Shown piece after piece: positions 24,329-32,049 of a stretch of 36,590 nucleotides of DNA (the first letter of the stretch is position 1; every line of letters begins with the position of its first letter). The DNA comes from Caldifarciminota bacterium (lineage in GTDB: Bacteria; Hydrothermota; UBA3072), in NCBI GenBank assembly GCA_016930175.1, contig JAFGHJ010000009.1, forward strand, positions 1-36,590, written 5' to 3'. The position numbers were made by a program, and so were the translations under genes. The notes beneath the pieces were generated by a model. That model searched no databases. It saw only the letters and a program-made list of their open reading frames with translations, and was not told the origin of the DNA.

Positions 24329-25147
24329 TTATTCGATAATTCGTATTGCTTCGGGGTCGGAAGTGGTTATTTCGAGTCCGTATTTCTTGTGGTCAATAAG
24401 TTTTCCCTTGATTTCTATTTCTCTTTTATTCAAATCTTCGAGGTTAAAATCCGTTTTCTTTAATTCTTCTACCCCTTCTTTCCAGAGTACGAATGTAAAA
24501 TCTTCTTTTTCTTCTCCGAAGTCTATAAAAAGGTGTCCGGATCTGGAAAGATTCCAGCCGGTAGGTTTCCCTGAAATAACTACCCATTTTTCCACGTGTT
24601 TTTTTAAGCCCCGTAAATTATATGGGTCCAGGCTTGCGGGTTTTTTAAAGTTTTTACTATCTTCCCACAATTTCAGAAATTCTTCTTCAAACTTATTTAT
24701 AAGTTCTTCTGCATCTTTTATTATAAGAAGATTCTCGTTGTTTAATTCCTCCGCCGAGTGGGTCCAGTTGTAAGAGCCTGTTATCAGGGTTTTGTTGTCT
24801 ATTATTGCGAATTTATTATGCATTATTCCTTCATATTTATCGCCGTATGTTCTGTGGGTATTGTCCAATCTGACGTCTATTTTTCTTTCGCTTAAGAAAT
24901 GGTGTTTTGAGTATCCTATTTCTTCTGCGCTTTTTGCGTCGAGAAGGATTTTTACTTTTACTCCTCTATCTTTTGCTGAAATGAGTGCGTTAGATAGTTC
25001 ACGATCCGTTAGTATGTACATCGCTATATTTATTTCTTTTTTTGCCCCTGCAAGTTCCTTTATTATTGCGTCGCGTGCTCCGCCATTTGGGCTGAAAAAG
25101 ACCTGAACGGATAAAGATATTATTATTAATAGCATTTTTGAAAACAT
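24329..25147 (-). CDS. Exported PLD-family nuclease-like protein with OB-fold C-terminus
   Basis: A 272-residue protein. The N-terminal signal peptide (MFSKMLLIIISLSVQVFF) is followed by a single PLD domain: FFSPNGGARDAIIKELAGAK, then the HKD motif H110-N-K112...D117 with LITGSYNWTHSAEELNNEN after it. A single HKD copy implies a dimer, as in the Nuc endonuclease group. Residues ~170-272 look like an OB-fold nucleic-acid-binding domain (SGKPTGWNLSRSGHLFIDFG...). Extracytoplasmic DNA processing is the best guess. The start at 25147 supplies the basic n-region of the signal peptide, but it lies within a long hairpin; ATG 25135 is the alternative. Confidence 0.78.
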   Translation of the reverse strand: MFSKMLLIIISLSVQVFFSPNGGARDAIIKELAGAKKEINIAMYILTDRELSNALISAKDRGVKVKILLDAKSAEEIGYSKHHFLSERKIDVRLDNTHRTYGDKYEGIMHNKFAIIDNKTLITGSYNWTHSAEELNNENLLIIKDAEELINKFEEEFLKLWEDSKNFKKPASLDPYNLRGLKKHVEKWVVISGKPTGWNLSRSGHLFIDFGEEKEDFTFVLWKEGVEELKKTDFNLEDLNKREIEIKGKLIDHKKYGLEITTSDPEAIRIIE

Positions 25148-25178
25148 CCCCCTCTTTTTATTTTGAGGGGGATGTTTT
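25141..25178. terminator. 14-bp perfect hairpin between two minus-strand genes
   Basis: AAAACATCCCCCTC (25141-25154) pairs with GAGGGGGATGTTTT (25165-25178) over a 10-nt loop. On the minus strand it ends in UUUU, as in an intrinsic terminator for the upstream small membrane protein gene. It also contains the GAGG site and start codon of the PLD gene, so it could control that gene's translation. Confidence 0.65.
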
Positions 25179-25198
25179 AATTAGTCAAATCAACCCTT

Positions 25199-25543
25199 TT
25201 ATCTGTAGAAGAGTCCGATTACTCCGACGATTATTGCTGCTATCCCGACCGGCACGGTTAATATTGTCATAAGATTGTCAATTTGCTTCTCTGTTTCTTT
25301 CTTTGTAGGGATAAGTTTCAACAGGTCGAGTATAAGAACTGTTCCTGCAATAATACCCACCAATCCCTGCAGGGTTCCGGCCGCCCCGTGAGCTCCCCAG
25401 AAACCGATACTGGTAAGTATTACAACGATGCCGATTGGTATCTTGAGTCCGGAAAGAGCTTTTACCGAGTCTTTCAGCTCTTTATTGATCTTCTTTATGA
25501 GGTCCATTATCAGTATTAATCCGCCTAAAATTAAAAATTCCAT
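25199..25543 (-). CDS. Small membrane protein of unknown family
   Basis: A 114-residue protein with a hydrophobic N-terminus (1-13), a charged stretch (LIKKINKELKDSV), then hydrophobic segments at about 35-50, 55-73 and 91-112, ending LFYR. I recognise no family. The Gly/Ala/Ile-rich segments suggest three or four inner-membrane helices. An AGGAGG ribosome site lies 7 nt before the ATG. The gene is 40 nt downstream of gcvPB but is followed by a strong hairpin, and there is no functional link I can see to either neighbour. Confidence 0.6.
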   Translation of the reverse strand: MEFLILGGLILIMDLIKKINKELKDSVKALSGLKIPIGIVVILTSIGFWGAHGAAGTLQGLVGIIAGTVLILDLLKLIPTKKETEKQIDNLMTILTVPVGIAAIIVGVIGLFYR

Positions 25544-25583
25544 ACAATACCTCCTTTACTTTTTTATAAGTTAACGAGTTTTT

Positions 25584-27014
25584 TTACCATTTGACATCTA
25601 AATCTCTGTTTGCTTTTACTTCGTCGAGTCTTCCTACGGGAGTTGTGCAAGGACTATTTTTTAATACGTCCGGATTCTCTTCTGCTTGTTTTGCTATTGT
25701 TTTCATTGCTTCTATGAAACCATCTAAGGATTCCTTTGATTCGGTTTCCGTTGGTTCTATCATCATAGCTTCCGCTACGATGAGAGGGAAGTAAATTGTC
25801 GGAGCATGATATCCCAGATCTAAAAGTGCTTTTGCTATGTCGAGTGCCCTTATTCCGTTTTTTTTGAATTTAGAAGCGGAGAGAACAAATTCATGCATGC
25901 AATTTTTCTTATAAGGTATATCATATTCTTCTTTTAGATTTGAAAGCAGATAGTTTGAGTTTATTATTGCCTGTTCCGATGCCCCTCGCAGACCATCCGC
26001 ACCCAGCATTCTTATATATGTGTAAGCTTTTACCATAACCTGGAAAGCTCCGTAGAAAGTCGAAACTTTTCCGATAGAGTTTTTGAGTTTCCAGTTGAAT
26101 TTATATTGTTTTCCGTCGAATTCGACTGTGGGTACAGGTAAAAACTCTGACAGATGCTTTCTTACTGCCACAGGTCCGCTGCCCGGACCTCCTCCTCCGT
26201 GAGGAGTCGCGAAAGTTTTATGCAAATTGAAATGTATTATATCTACGCCAAAATCCCGCACTTTAGCTATGCCCATTAGTGCGTTTAGATTCGCGCCGTC
26301 CATATAAAGAAGAGCGCCGTTTTTGTGTAGTACTTTCGAGAGATCTTTTATGTTGGACTCGAAAACCCCTAAAGTATTGGGATTGGTAATCATGAGCGCA
26401 GCAACATCTTTGTCCATTGCTTTCTCTAAGTTTTCTACGTCTAAAATTCCATCTTTATTGGATTTTATTTCTTTGGTTTTGAATCCTGCCCGGCTTGAGG
26501 ACGCGGGATTCGTGCCGTGTGCTGTATCGGGTATTAGAATTGTTTTTCGAACTTCTTTTTTCGAATTAAAATATGCTCTTGTAATTAAAAGCCCGGTTAA
26601 TTCACCATGAGAACCGGCCTGGGGTTGAAGAGTTATCGCGTCCATCCCTGCAATTTCTTTTAAAAATTCTCCGAGCTCGAACATGATTTCCAGAGCGCCC
26701 TGAATTTCGCTTTCGGGAGCCTCTGGGTGTAATCCTAAAAGTTCATTTAGACTTGCCGTATCTTCACATACTTTCGGGTTGTATTTCATTGTACAGGAGC
26801 CGAGAGGGTACATTCCCTTATCCACATGATAATTCATTTCTGATAATCTTGTAAAGTGTTTTACAACTTCTCTTTCCGGTATCGGGGAGAGTCGCATCGG
26901 ATTTTTTCTCATCTGGGAAGTATTAAAAAAATTTGTTAAAGGTTTTTCTTTTATGTCGAGAGCCGGTGTGTAATCGTTTTTCTTTGAACTTTTATATTCA
27001 CAAAGAAGTTTCAT
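25584..27014 (-). CDS. gcvPB: Glycine dehydrogenase (decarboxylating) subunit 2
   Basis: A 476-residue PLP-dependent subunit of the P-protein of the glycine cleavage system. It has MYPLGSCTMKYNPK near residue 65, PDTAHGTNPASSSRAGF near 160, and the cofactor lysine in HFNLHKTFATPHGGGGPGSG near 265-285. With GcvPA it decarboxylates glycine and passes the aminomethyl group to the H-protein lipoyl arm. The length is normal for the split form. The usual gcvPA partner and gcvH/gcvT are not adjacent: 680 bp of repeat DNA lies upstream. The promoter TTGACA-15-TATAAT stands 8 nt before the ATG with no ribosome site, so the gene is expressed alone and probably from a leaderless mRNA. Confidence 0.92.
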   Translation of the reverse strand: MKLLCEYKSSKKNDYTPALDIKEKPLTNFFNTSQMRKNPMRLSPIPEREVVKHFTRLSEMNYHVDKGMYPLGSCTMKYNPKVCEDTASLNELLGLHPEAPESEIQGALEIMFELGEFLKEIAGMDAITLQPQAGSHGELTGLLITRAYFNSKKEVRKTILIPDTAHGTNPASSSRAGFKTKEIKSNKDGILDVENLEKAMDKDVAALMITNPNTLGVFESNIKDLSKVLHKNGALLYMDGANLNALMGIAKVRDFGVDIIHFNLHKTFATPHGGGGPGSGPVAVRKHLSEFLPVPTVEFDGKQYKFNWKLKNSIGKVSTFYGAFQVMVKAYTYIRMLGADGLRGASEQAIINSNYLLSNLKEEYDIPYKKNCMHEFVLSASKFKKNGIRALDIAKALLDLGYHAPTIYFPLIVAEAMMIEPTETESKESLDGFIEAMKTIAKQAEENPDVLKNSPCTTPVGRLDEVKANRDLDVKW

Positions 27015-27022
27015 AAATATAT

Positions 27023-27049
27023 ATTATAAGAGAGAATTGTTTTTGTCAA
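27023..27049 (-). promoter_or_regulatory. Leaderless promoter of gcvPB
   Basis: TTGACA at 27049-27044, 15-bp spacer, TATAAT at 27028-27023, then 8 nt to the ATG at 27014. Confidence 0.7.
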
Positions 27050-27109
27050 CTAGTCGGATTAGTGGAATTTTAATGTAAAAGGCAACGAGGTTAATTTCTT
27101 CGACAGTTT

Positions 27110-27486
27110 GATTCGCAAGGAGTGCTGTCCGAGAAAGACGTGGTCAATTTCCCCGGCGGTTGTCGTTCGGGTATACCTTTCTAAAAAACCGCAGTCAGTT
27201 TTCCCTGCGGGTTGATTCGTAAGGAGTACTATTCGAGAAAGACGTGGTCAGTTTCCCCCAACGTGGAAATTGCCACTCGGCTCTCGGGTTCGCTCCTTTT
27301 GAAATGGCTACATTTCAAAAGACCATGCTCGCTCACCCTGCGAGACGCTTTCTTGGACAGTACCCCTTGCTCATTTTATCAATAAAAGACCGTGCCCGCT
27401 CGGTCTCCTCGCCCGGTGGAATAGCTGCTCAATACAGGGCAACTACTATTCCACCAGGCGAGACATTTTCTTGAATAAGTATCTCT
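27110..27486. repeat. Hairpin-rich repeat cluster G
   Basis: Two 45-bp direct copies at 27110-27154 and 27214-27258 differ at about five positions and start 104 bp apart. Two partial inverted copies lie near 27344-27370 and 27459-27485. Hairpins include a perfect 11-bp stem with 4-nt loop at 27296-27321 (CTTTTGAAATG/CATTTCAAAAG), CCGCAG/CTGCGG at 27189-27210, and a GGTGGAATAG/CTATTCCACC pair at about 27414-27455. No ORF of note and no T-runs were seen. GC content is visibly higher than in the flanks. Confidence 0.6.
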
Positions 27487-27512
27487 CACTTTTAGGTTTA
27501 AAATATAAAAAC

Positions 27513-27632
27513 TTAGTGTCTTTGCGTCTTTGTGTGAGAAAATTTTGGGTTGTGGGCTGAGATTTTTTAACAACATATATATTTTTCTCTGTGTTCCCTG
27601 TGTGTTTTTTTTCTGTGTGTTCTCTGTGGTTC
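27513..27632 (+). repeat. Dispersed repeat F' upstream of the PBP gene
   Basis: Second copy of repeat F (17693-17816): TTAGTGTC/TTTGCGTC/TTTGTGTG octamers, a GGGTTGTGGG tract, an ACATATATATTTTTCTC stretch and CTGTGTGTTCTCTGTGG. It lies directly before a promoter, as does the first copy. Confidence 0.65.
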
Positions 27633-27659
27633 AATAATTTTTTTGGGGAGGGGTGTGGC

Positions 27660-27690
27660 TTGACTTTGACATAAAGGGGATTAATATAAT
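27660..27690 (+). promoter_or_regulatory. Promoter of the PBP gene
   Basis: Consensus TATAAT at 27685-27690 is 3 nt before the first ATG (27694) and exactly 6 nt before the second (27697). The -35 is uncertain: TTGACT at 27660-27665 gives a long 19-bp spacer and TTGACA at 27666-27671 gives 13. The ATG at 27697 would be leaderless. Confidence 0.55.
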
Positions 27691-27693
27691 TCC

Positions 27694-29868
27694 ATGATGG
27701 ATTTGAATGAAATAATGTCTAGAGACGAAGAATATCCTCTACGAAAGAAACGTTTTGATATTTTTCGGAATTTCTTTAAATGGGTTCGTTCTTTGAAAAG
27801 ATTTCTTCCTTTGAAAAAACGAAGATTTGTTATTTTGAATATTTTGTTTTTTATGTTTGGTGCGGTTATCGGTATGAATTTCGCGATATTAAGCGGTTTG
27901 CCTGATGTTGATTCATTGGCTAACTATGAGCCGAAGCTCTCCACAGGTATTTATGATATAGATAATAAACTTATTTTGGAAGTTTATGAACATAGGAGAA
28001 TCCCGATAGTTCTTGATTCTCTTCCGGATTATATACCCGCTGCGGTTGTTTCTCTTGAAGATAAAAGATTTTATGATCATTGCGGTATAGATATCAGGAG
28101 ATTGACAAAGGTTATATGGGTAAATTTAGTCAGAAAGATCGGCGGAAGAAAATGGGGGCAGGGAGCAAGTACAATTACGCAACAGCTTTCACGAAATATA
28201 TTTCTGACTTTGAAAAAGACTCTCCTGCGAAAGGTAGAAGAAATATACCTGTCGCTTTTGATTGAAAGGAGATACACGAAAAGAGAAATACTCGAAATGT
28301 ATTTGAATGAAATTTATTGGGGATACGGTAATCATGGTTTAGGAGCAGCCTCACGTTATTATTTCGATGAAGTGCCTGAAAGTCTTTCTGTTTCTGAGGC
28401 GGCATCCCTTGTGGGTTTACTTCGTTCTCCGGGAATCTATTCTCCTTATAATAGTTATGAGAGGTTCATAGAAAGACGCAATCTGGCTTTGAATGAGATG
28501 TTTGAGGAAGGTGCAATTACTAAAGTGGAGCTTGATTCCGCACTTGCGGAATCCCTCCATGTTGTCGATCAATCAAAAAAAGAAATAATTGGACCTTATT
28601 TTATAAATGAAGTAAAAAGAGAAATGGAGAACCTTTTTGGAAGAGCTTATATATCATGGGGCGGATATAAGGTTTATACCACCATGAATCAGAATATGCA
28701 GATGCTTGCAGACAGTATTCTGGAATGGGGACTGGGGAGAGTCGAATTAAACTGGCATCTCAAAAAGAAAGAAGAAATTCCGGACTCCCTTATTCATTCC
28801 GAAAATATTCCTTATATACAGGGAGCGATGGTTGTTATGGACCCGGCGACCGGTTATGTGTTTTCTCTTATCGGCGGCAGAGATTATAGGCATAGTTTAT
28901 ATAACAGAGCTACCCAGAGTAAGAGACAAGCCGGTTCGGCTTTCAAACCTTTTCTTTATACGGCGGCTATCGATAACGGATTTTTACCCTCTGATTTTGT
29001 TTTTGACCTTCCGATGATTAAAGAATTGGGAGGAGAGGTCTATGCACCTAAAAATTACGATGAGACTTTTATGGGTAGGATACCTTTGAGGACTGCTTTG
29101 AAAATGTCCAGAAATGTCGCTTCTTTAAATCTATGTCAGGAAGTCGGTCCTTTTTCCGTTGTTGAATATGCTTATCAAATGGGTATAGAAAGTGAACTAG
29201 AGCCCGTTCTTTCCATTGCGCTCGGTTCTTCGACGGTTTCGCTTCTGGAGATGGTCAGAGCTTATTCGACAATCGCGAACCTCGGCGAGAAAGTTAGCCC
29301 TATATTTATACGTAAAGTCATAGATAGGTATGGCAATACAGTATATGAAAGCAGAATTGTTAAACAGAGGGTCTTATCGGAAGCTACCGGATATATAATG
29401 CTTGATATGCTGGAGAGTGTGTTTGAGCCCGGGGGAACTGCTTCATATGCAAGAAGTAGTGGTTTTAAAAAGCCTGCTGCCGGTAAAACCGGTACTACAG
29501 ATGATTTCAAAAACGCCTGGTTTATAGGTTTTGTCAAAGATTTAAATGTGGGTGTATGGATGGGATACGATTATCCAAGGACTATAGGGAAGGGCGCAAG
29601 CGGCGGAGCTCTGGCTCTTCCGATATGGACTGAATTTATGAAGGCGGTTTGTGATTCTGCAATGGACTATGAATTTCCGGTGCCCGAAGGCGTAGAATTC
29701 AGATATATTTGTTCCGAAAGCGGAGAGCTGGCAACTTCAAGGTGCCCAAATATCGCCAATGAGATTTTCAGAAAGGGTAATGTTCCTAAAAGGCAATGCG
29801 AGCTTCATAGTGGAGAAAGAAAGAATATAGAAAAGCCGATCGAGATGCTTGATGATTTTGATTTTTAG
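27694..29868 (+). CDS. Class A penicillin-binding protein (PBP1A-type)
   Basis: A 724-residue bifunctional peptidoglycan synthase. A basic cytoplasmic N-terminus precedes one membrane anchor (~50-70). The GT51 transglycosylase domain has VVSLEDKRFYDHCGID (~118-133) and GASTITQQLSRN (~155-166). The transpeptidase domain has the nucleophile in SAFK (S415), SRN near residue 473 and KTG at ~598. It polymerises and cross-links lipid II at the outer face of the inner membrane. A C-terminal cysteine-containing extension (YICSESGELATSRCPN) is common in PBP1A relatives. The start is either of two adjacent ATGs; the second gives a better distance from TATAAT. The OmpA-like gene follows by 9 nt. Confidence 0.92.
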   Translation: MMDLNEIMSRDEEYPLRKKRFDIFRNFFKWVRSLKRFLPLKKRRFVILNILFFMFGAVIGMNFAILSGLPDVDSLANYEPKLSTGIYDIDNKLILEVYEHRRIPIVLDSLPDYIPAAVVSLEDKRFYDHCGIDIRRLTKVIWVNLVRKIGGRKWGQGASTITQQLSRNIFLTLKKTLLRKVEEIYLSLLIERRYTKREILEMYLNEIYWGYGNHGLGAASRYYFDEVPESLSVSEAASLVGLLRSPGIYSPYNSYERFIERRNLALNEMFEEGAITKVELDSALAESLHVVDQSKKEIIGPYFINEVKREMENLFGRAYISWGGYKVYTTMNQNMQMLADSILEWGLGRVELNWHLKKKEEIPDSLIHSENIPYIQGAMVVMDPATGYVFSLIGGRDYRHSLYNRATQSKRQAGSAFKPFLYTAAIDNGFLPSDFVFDLPMIKELGGEVYAPKNYDETFMGRIPLRTALKMSRNVASLNLCQEVGPFSVVEYAYQMGIESELEPVLSIALGSSTVSLLEMVRAYSTIANLGEKVSPIFIRKVIDRYGNTVYESRIVKQRVLSEATGYIMLDMLESVFEPGGTASYARSSGFKKPAAGKTGTTDDFKNAWFIGFVKDLNVGVWMGYDYPRTIGKGASGGALALPIWTEFMKAVCDSAMDYEFPVPEGVEFRYICSESGELATSRCPNIANEIFRKGNVPKRQCELHSGERKNIEKPIEMLDDFDF

Positions 29869-29877
29869 GAGGGTTTT

Positions 29878-30510
29878 ATGAAAAGAGATATATTTTACTT
29901 TTCTTTTATTTTATTTTTATTGTTGTTATTTGGATTTTTTTATGTGAGGAAATACTCTCCACTTAATGATGCGCTGCTTGAATATAAGGAAGAAAACAAG
30001 ACTCTCGTTTCTATAGTTAATGATCTAAAGAGTAATATGGAAAGCGTTGATACACTCGCTAAAGAAGAAAAAGCAAGTTATTTGATCCAGGATATTAAAG
30101 ATATGGTCGAGGGTATCGAAGTGGAGCTTGAAAGAGAAGAAATTTCAATTACGCTTCCCTGTAAAAAAATGTTTCCGCCTGGTTCGGTTGAATTGAGCGA
30201 TGAAGGTCAGGAGACTTTACTCAGGATTGCTAATATATTGAAAGAGATGCCTGACAGGGATATTCAAATTGAAGGACATACCGATAATATGGCAATATCA
30301 GGGAGCTTAAAGGATGAGTATCCGACTAATTGGGATCTGTCTGCGAAAAGAGCTGTTAATGTTGTTAAATTTTTGATCTCTAAGGTGGACATAGAACCTT
30401 CCCGGCTGGCTGCCGTGGCATTTGGCGAGTATCGACCTCTTGCCAGTAATGATACTGAAGAAGGAAGGAATAAGAACAGAAGAATTGTGATAGATGTTTT
30501 ACCGGAATGA
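29878..30510 (+). CDS. OmpA/MotB-like peptidoglycan-binding membrane protein
   Basis: A 210-residue protein. One N-terminal membrane helix (6-22) is followed by a coiled-coil stretch (~30-85). A C-terminal OmpA-like domain (~100-210) carries IQIEGHTDN, WDLSAKRAVNVVKFL and GRNKNRRIVIDVLP, the residues that hold diaminopimelate in peptidoglycan. The architecture with a single N-terminal helix is MotB-like, but no MotA partner lies nearby. A GGAGG site overlaps the PBP stop codon region, so it is cotranslated with the PBP and probably ties that enzyme or the inner membrane to the wall. Confidence 0.82.
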   Translation: MKRDIFYFSFILFLLLLFGFFYVRKYSPLNDALLEYKEENKTLVSIVNDLKSNMESVDTLAKEEKASYLIQDIKDMVEGIEVELEREEISITLPCKKMFPPGSVELSDEGQETLLRIANILKEMPDRDIQIEGHTDNMAISGSLKDEYPTNWDLSAKRAVNVVKFLISKVDIEPSRLAAVAFGEYRPLASNDTEEGRNKNRRIVIDVLPE

Positions 30511-30785
30511 ATGATAAAACAGAACCACAGAGGACACGGAGAAATTGATCGTGTTGAAAAGAACTCACAGAGAACACGGAGAAAAAAAAGATAATAGCTA
30601 CGGATGAACACAGATGTACACTGATAAGAAAATTTTTTATTTTGTTGTTAAAAAAAGTATTTGGTGATGGGTGGTTGGAGGATCTGTGTTAATCGGTGAA
30701 AATCAGCGGCTATTTAAGGGTTTAGGGGGGTAAACAATAAACAATCTTGAATTAATCTTGTGGTTAAATAAAAGGAGGGGTTTTT
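30511..30785 (+). repeat. Repeat phrases between the PBP operon and the serA-like gene
   Basis: Octamers CCACAGAG/GACACGGA (30525-30540) and CTCACAGA/GAACACGG (30564-30580), then ACGGATGAACACAGATG and, further on, GATCTGTGTTAATCGGTG. These are further members of the CACAGAG word family. A GGAGG site lies at 30773-30778 for the next gene; the promoter is unclear (TTGAAT near 30748). Confidence 0.55.
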
Positions 30786-31688
30786 ATGAAAGTTTTAATA
30801 TGTGATGCTTTAGCTAAGGATTCTGTTGATGGTCTGAAAGGGCTTGGAGTCGAAGTTGTCGAAAATACTTCGATTGAAAAGGAAGAATTGGCTGGTATTA
30901 TAGCCGATTTTGACGGAGTTATAGTGAGAAGTAGAACGAAAATAAGGAAAGATCTCATAGATATCGCAGCAGGAAGTGTGAAATTTATAATAAGAGCTGG
31001 TGTAGGACTCGATAATATAGATGCAGAATATGCACGGGAGAAAGGAATAGAGGTCATAAATACACCTGAAGCTTCTACAAATGGAGTGGCAGAATTGGCT
31101 GTGGCTCATATGCTTGCACTTCTCAGGCATATTCCGAAGGCGACTGCGAGTATGAAAGAAGGGAAATGGCCAAAGAAAGAACTTAAAGGAAATGAGCTCG
31201 GCTCCTGCACTGTTGGTATTATCGGATTGGGAAGAATTGGTAGAAGAACAGCCCAGTTGGTTAAATGCTTCGGAGCATCTGTAATTGGTTATGATCCTTA
31301 TGTTGAGGAAGTTCAGGGTACAGATATTAAAATAGTTGATTTAGATGAATTGCTCACTTCTTCGGATATTATTTCGTTACATTTACCTCATACCGATGAA
31401 ACTCACCATTTAATCGGGAGAAAGGAACTCGGAAAGATGAAAAACACTTCGTATCTTGTGAATTGTGCGAGGGGAGGGGTAATCGATGAGAACGCGCTTT
31501 ATAATGCACTTAAAGGTGGGGAAATCAGAGGCGCCGCCCTGGATGTTTTCGAAGAAGAGCCGCCGACGGATTTGAAATTAATGGAATTGGATAATTTTAT
31601 TTGCACCCCGCATCTGGGAGCCCAGGCTGTCGAATCTTCAAATAGAGTAGGCGAAGAGGTAGTCAAAAAAGTAAAATCTAAATTATAG
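30786..31688 (+). CDS. D-2-hydroxyacid dehydrogenase, short SerA type
   Basis: A 300-residue NAD-dependent D-isomer 2-hydroxyacid dehydrogenase. It has IIRAGVGLDNID (~76-87), the Rossmann motif GIIGLGRIGRRTAQ (~142-155), the catalytic Arg in NCARGGVID (~229), the Glu in DVFEEEP (~257) and the His in CTPHLGAQA (~279). The best match in kind is 3-phosphoglycerate dehydrogenase, first step of serine synthesis. It ends directly after the catalytic domain and lacks the ASB and ACT regulatory domains, so allosteric serine inhibition is not expected. No serB/serC lies nearby. Another 2-hydroxyacid substrate remains possible. Confidence 0.82.
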   Translation: MKVLICDALAKDSVDGLKGLGVEVVENTSIEKEELAGIIADFDGVIVRSRTKIRKDLIDIAAGSVKFIIRAGVGLDNIDAEYAREKGIEVINTPEASTNGVAELAVAHMLALLRHIPKATASMKEGKWPKKELKGNELGSCTVGIIGLGRIGRRTAQLVKCFGASVIGYDPYVEEVQGTDIKIVDLDELLTSSDIISLHLPHTDETHHLIGRKELGKMKNTSYLVNCARGGVIDENALYNALKGGEIRGAALDVFEEEPPTDLKLMELDNFICTPHLGAQAVESSNRVGEEVVKKVKSKL

Positions 31689-32049
31689 TAAAAGAGAGCA
31701 GCTTATCGCATTGCGCGAAAGACTTTCTTATTTTGCGAAAGTTGTTTTCGTTAAGTCATTGATTTTTATAAGCTTAAATTTTGGAATAGTTTTTGCATTT
31801 ATTTTAACGGCTTTTTGAAAATTTATCAGAGTAGACTTTAAGGTGTTTAACCATCTTAAATTTCGGCTGTGTTGTGGCCTTAAACGTTAAGGGATGTAAG
31901 GAGGGGAAAAATACCTTGACAAAATTTTTTTTTCTCTTAAATTTCTTTTGTAATAAGGTTTTTAGAGGTTCGCGGATAATCGTTTTATCCTTGAATTTGG
32001 GTTTTGGGAATCGTCTTTTAGAAAAAATTTATATATAGGAGGACAAGTT
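31689..32049 (+). other. 361-bp gap and leader before the stressosome locus
   Basis: A repeated TTGCG(C)GAAAG motif occurs at about 31712 and 31734, and a 9-bp hairpin with one G-U pair (TTTAAGGTG/CATCTTAAA) near 31838-31861. TTGACA (31916-31921), 16 bp and TAAATT (31938-31943) form a likely promoter, leaving a ~100-nt leader. AGGAGG at 32037-32042 precedes the TTG start. No known riboswitch was recognised. Confidence 0.45.

Noticed and set aside
27244-27474. Possible small protein in the repeat cluster (76 codons)
   Set aside because: It consists of hairpins and 45-bp repeats, has no ribosome site, and its protein has no plausible fold or signal.
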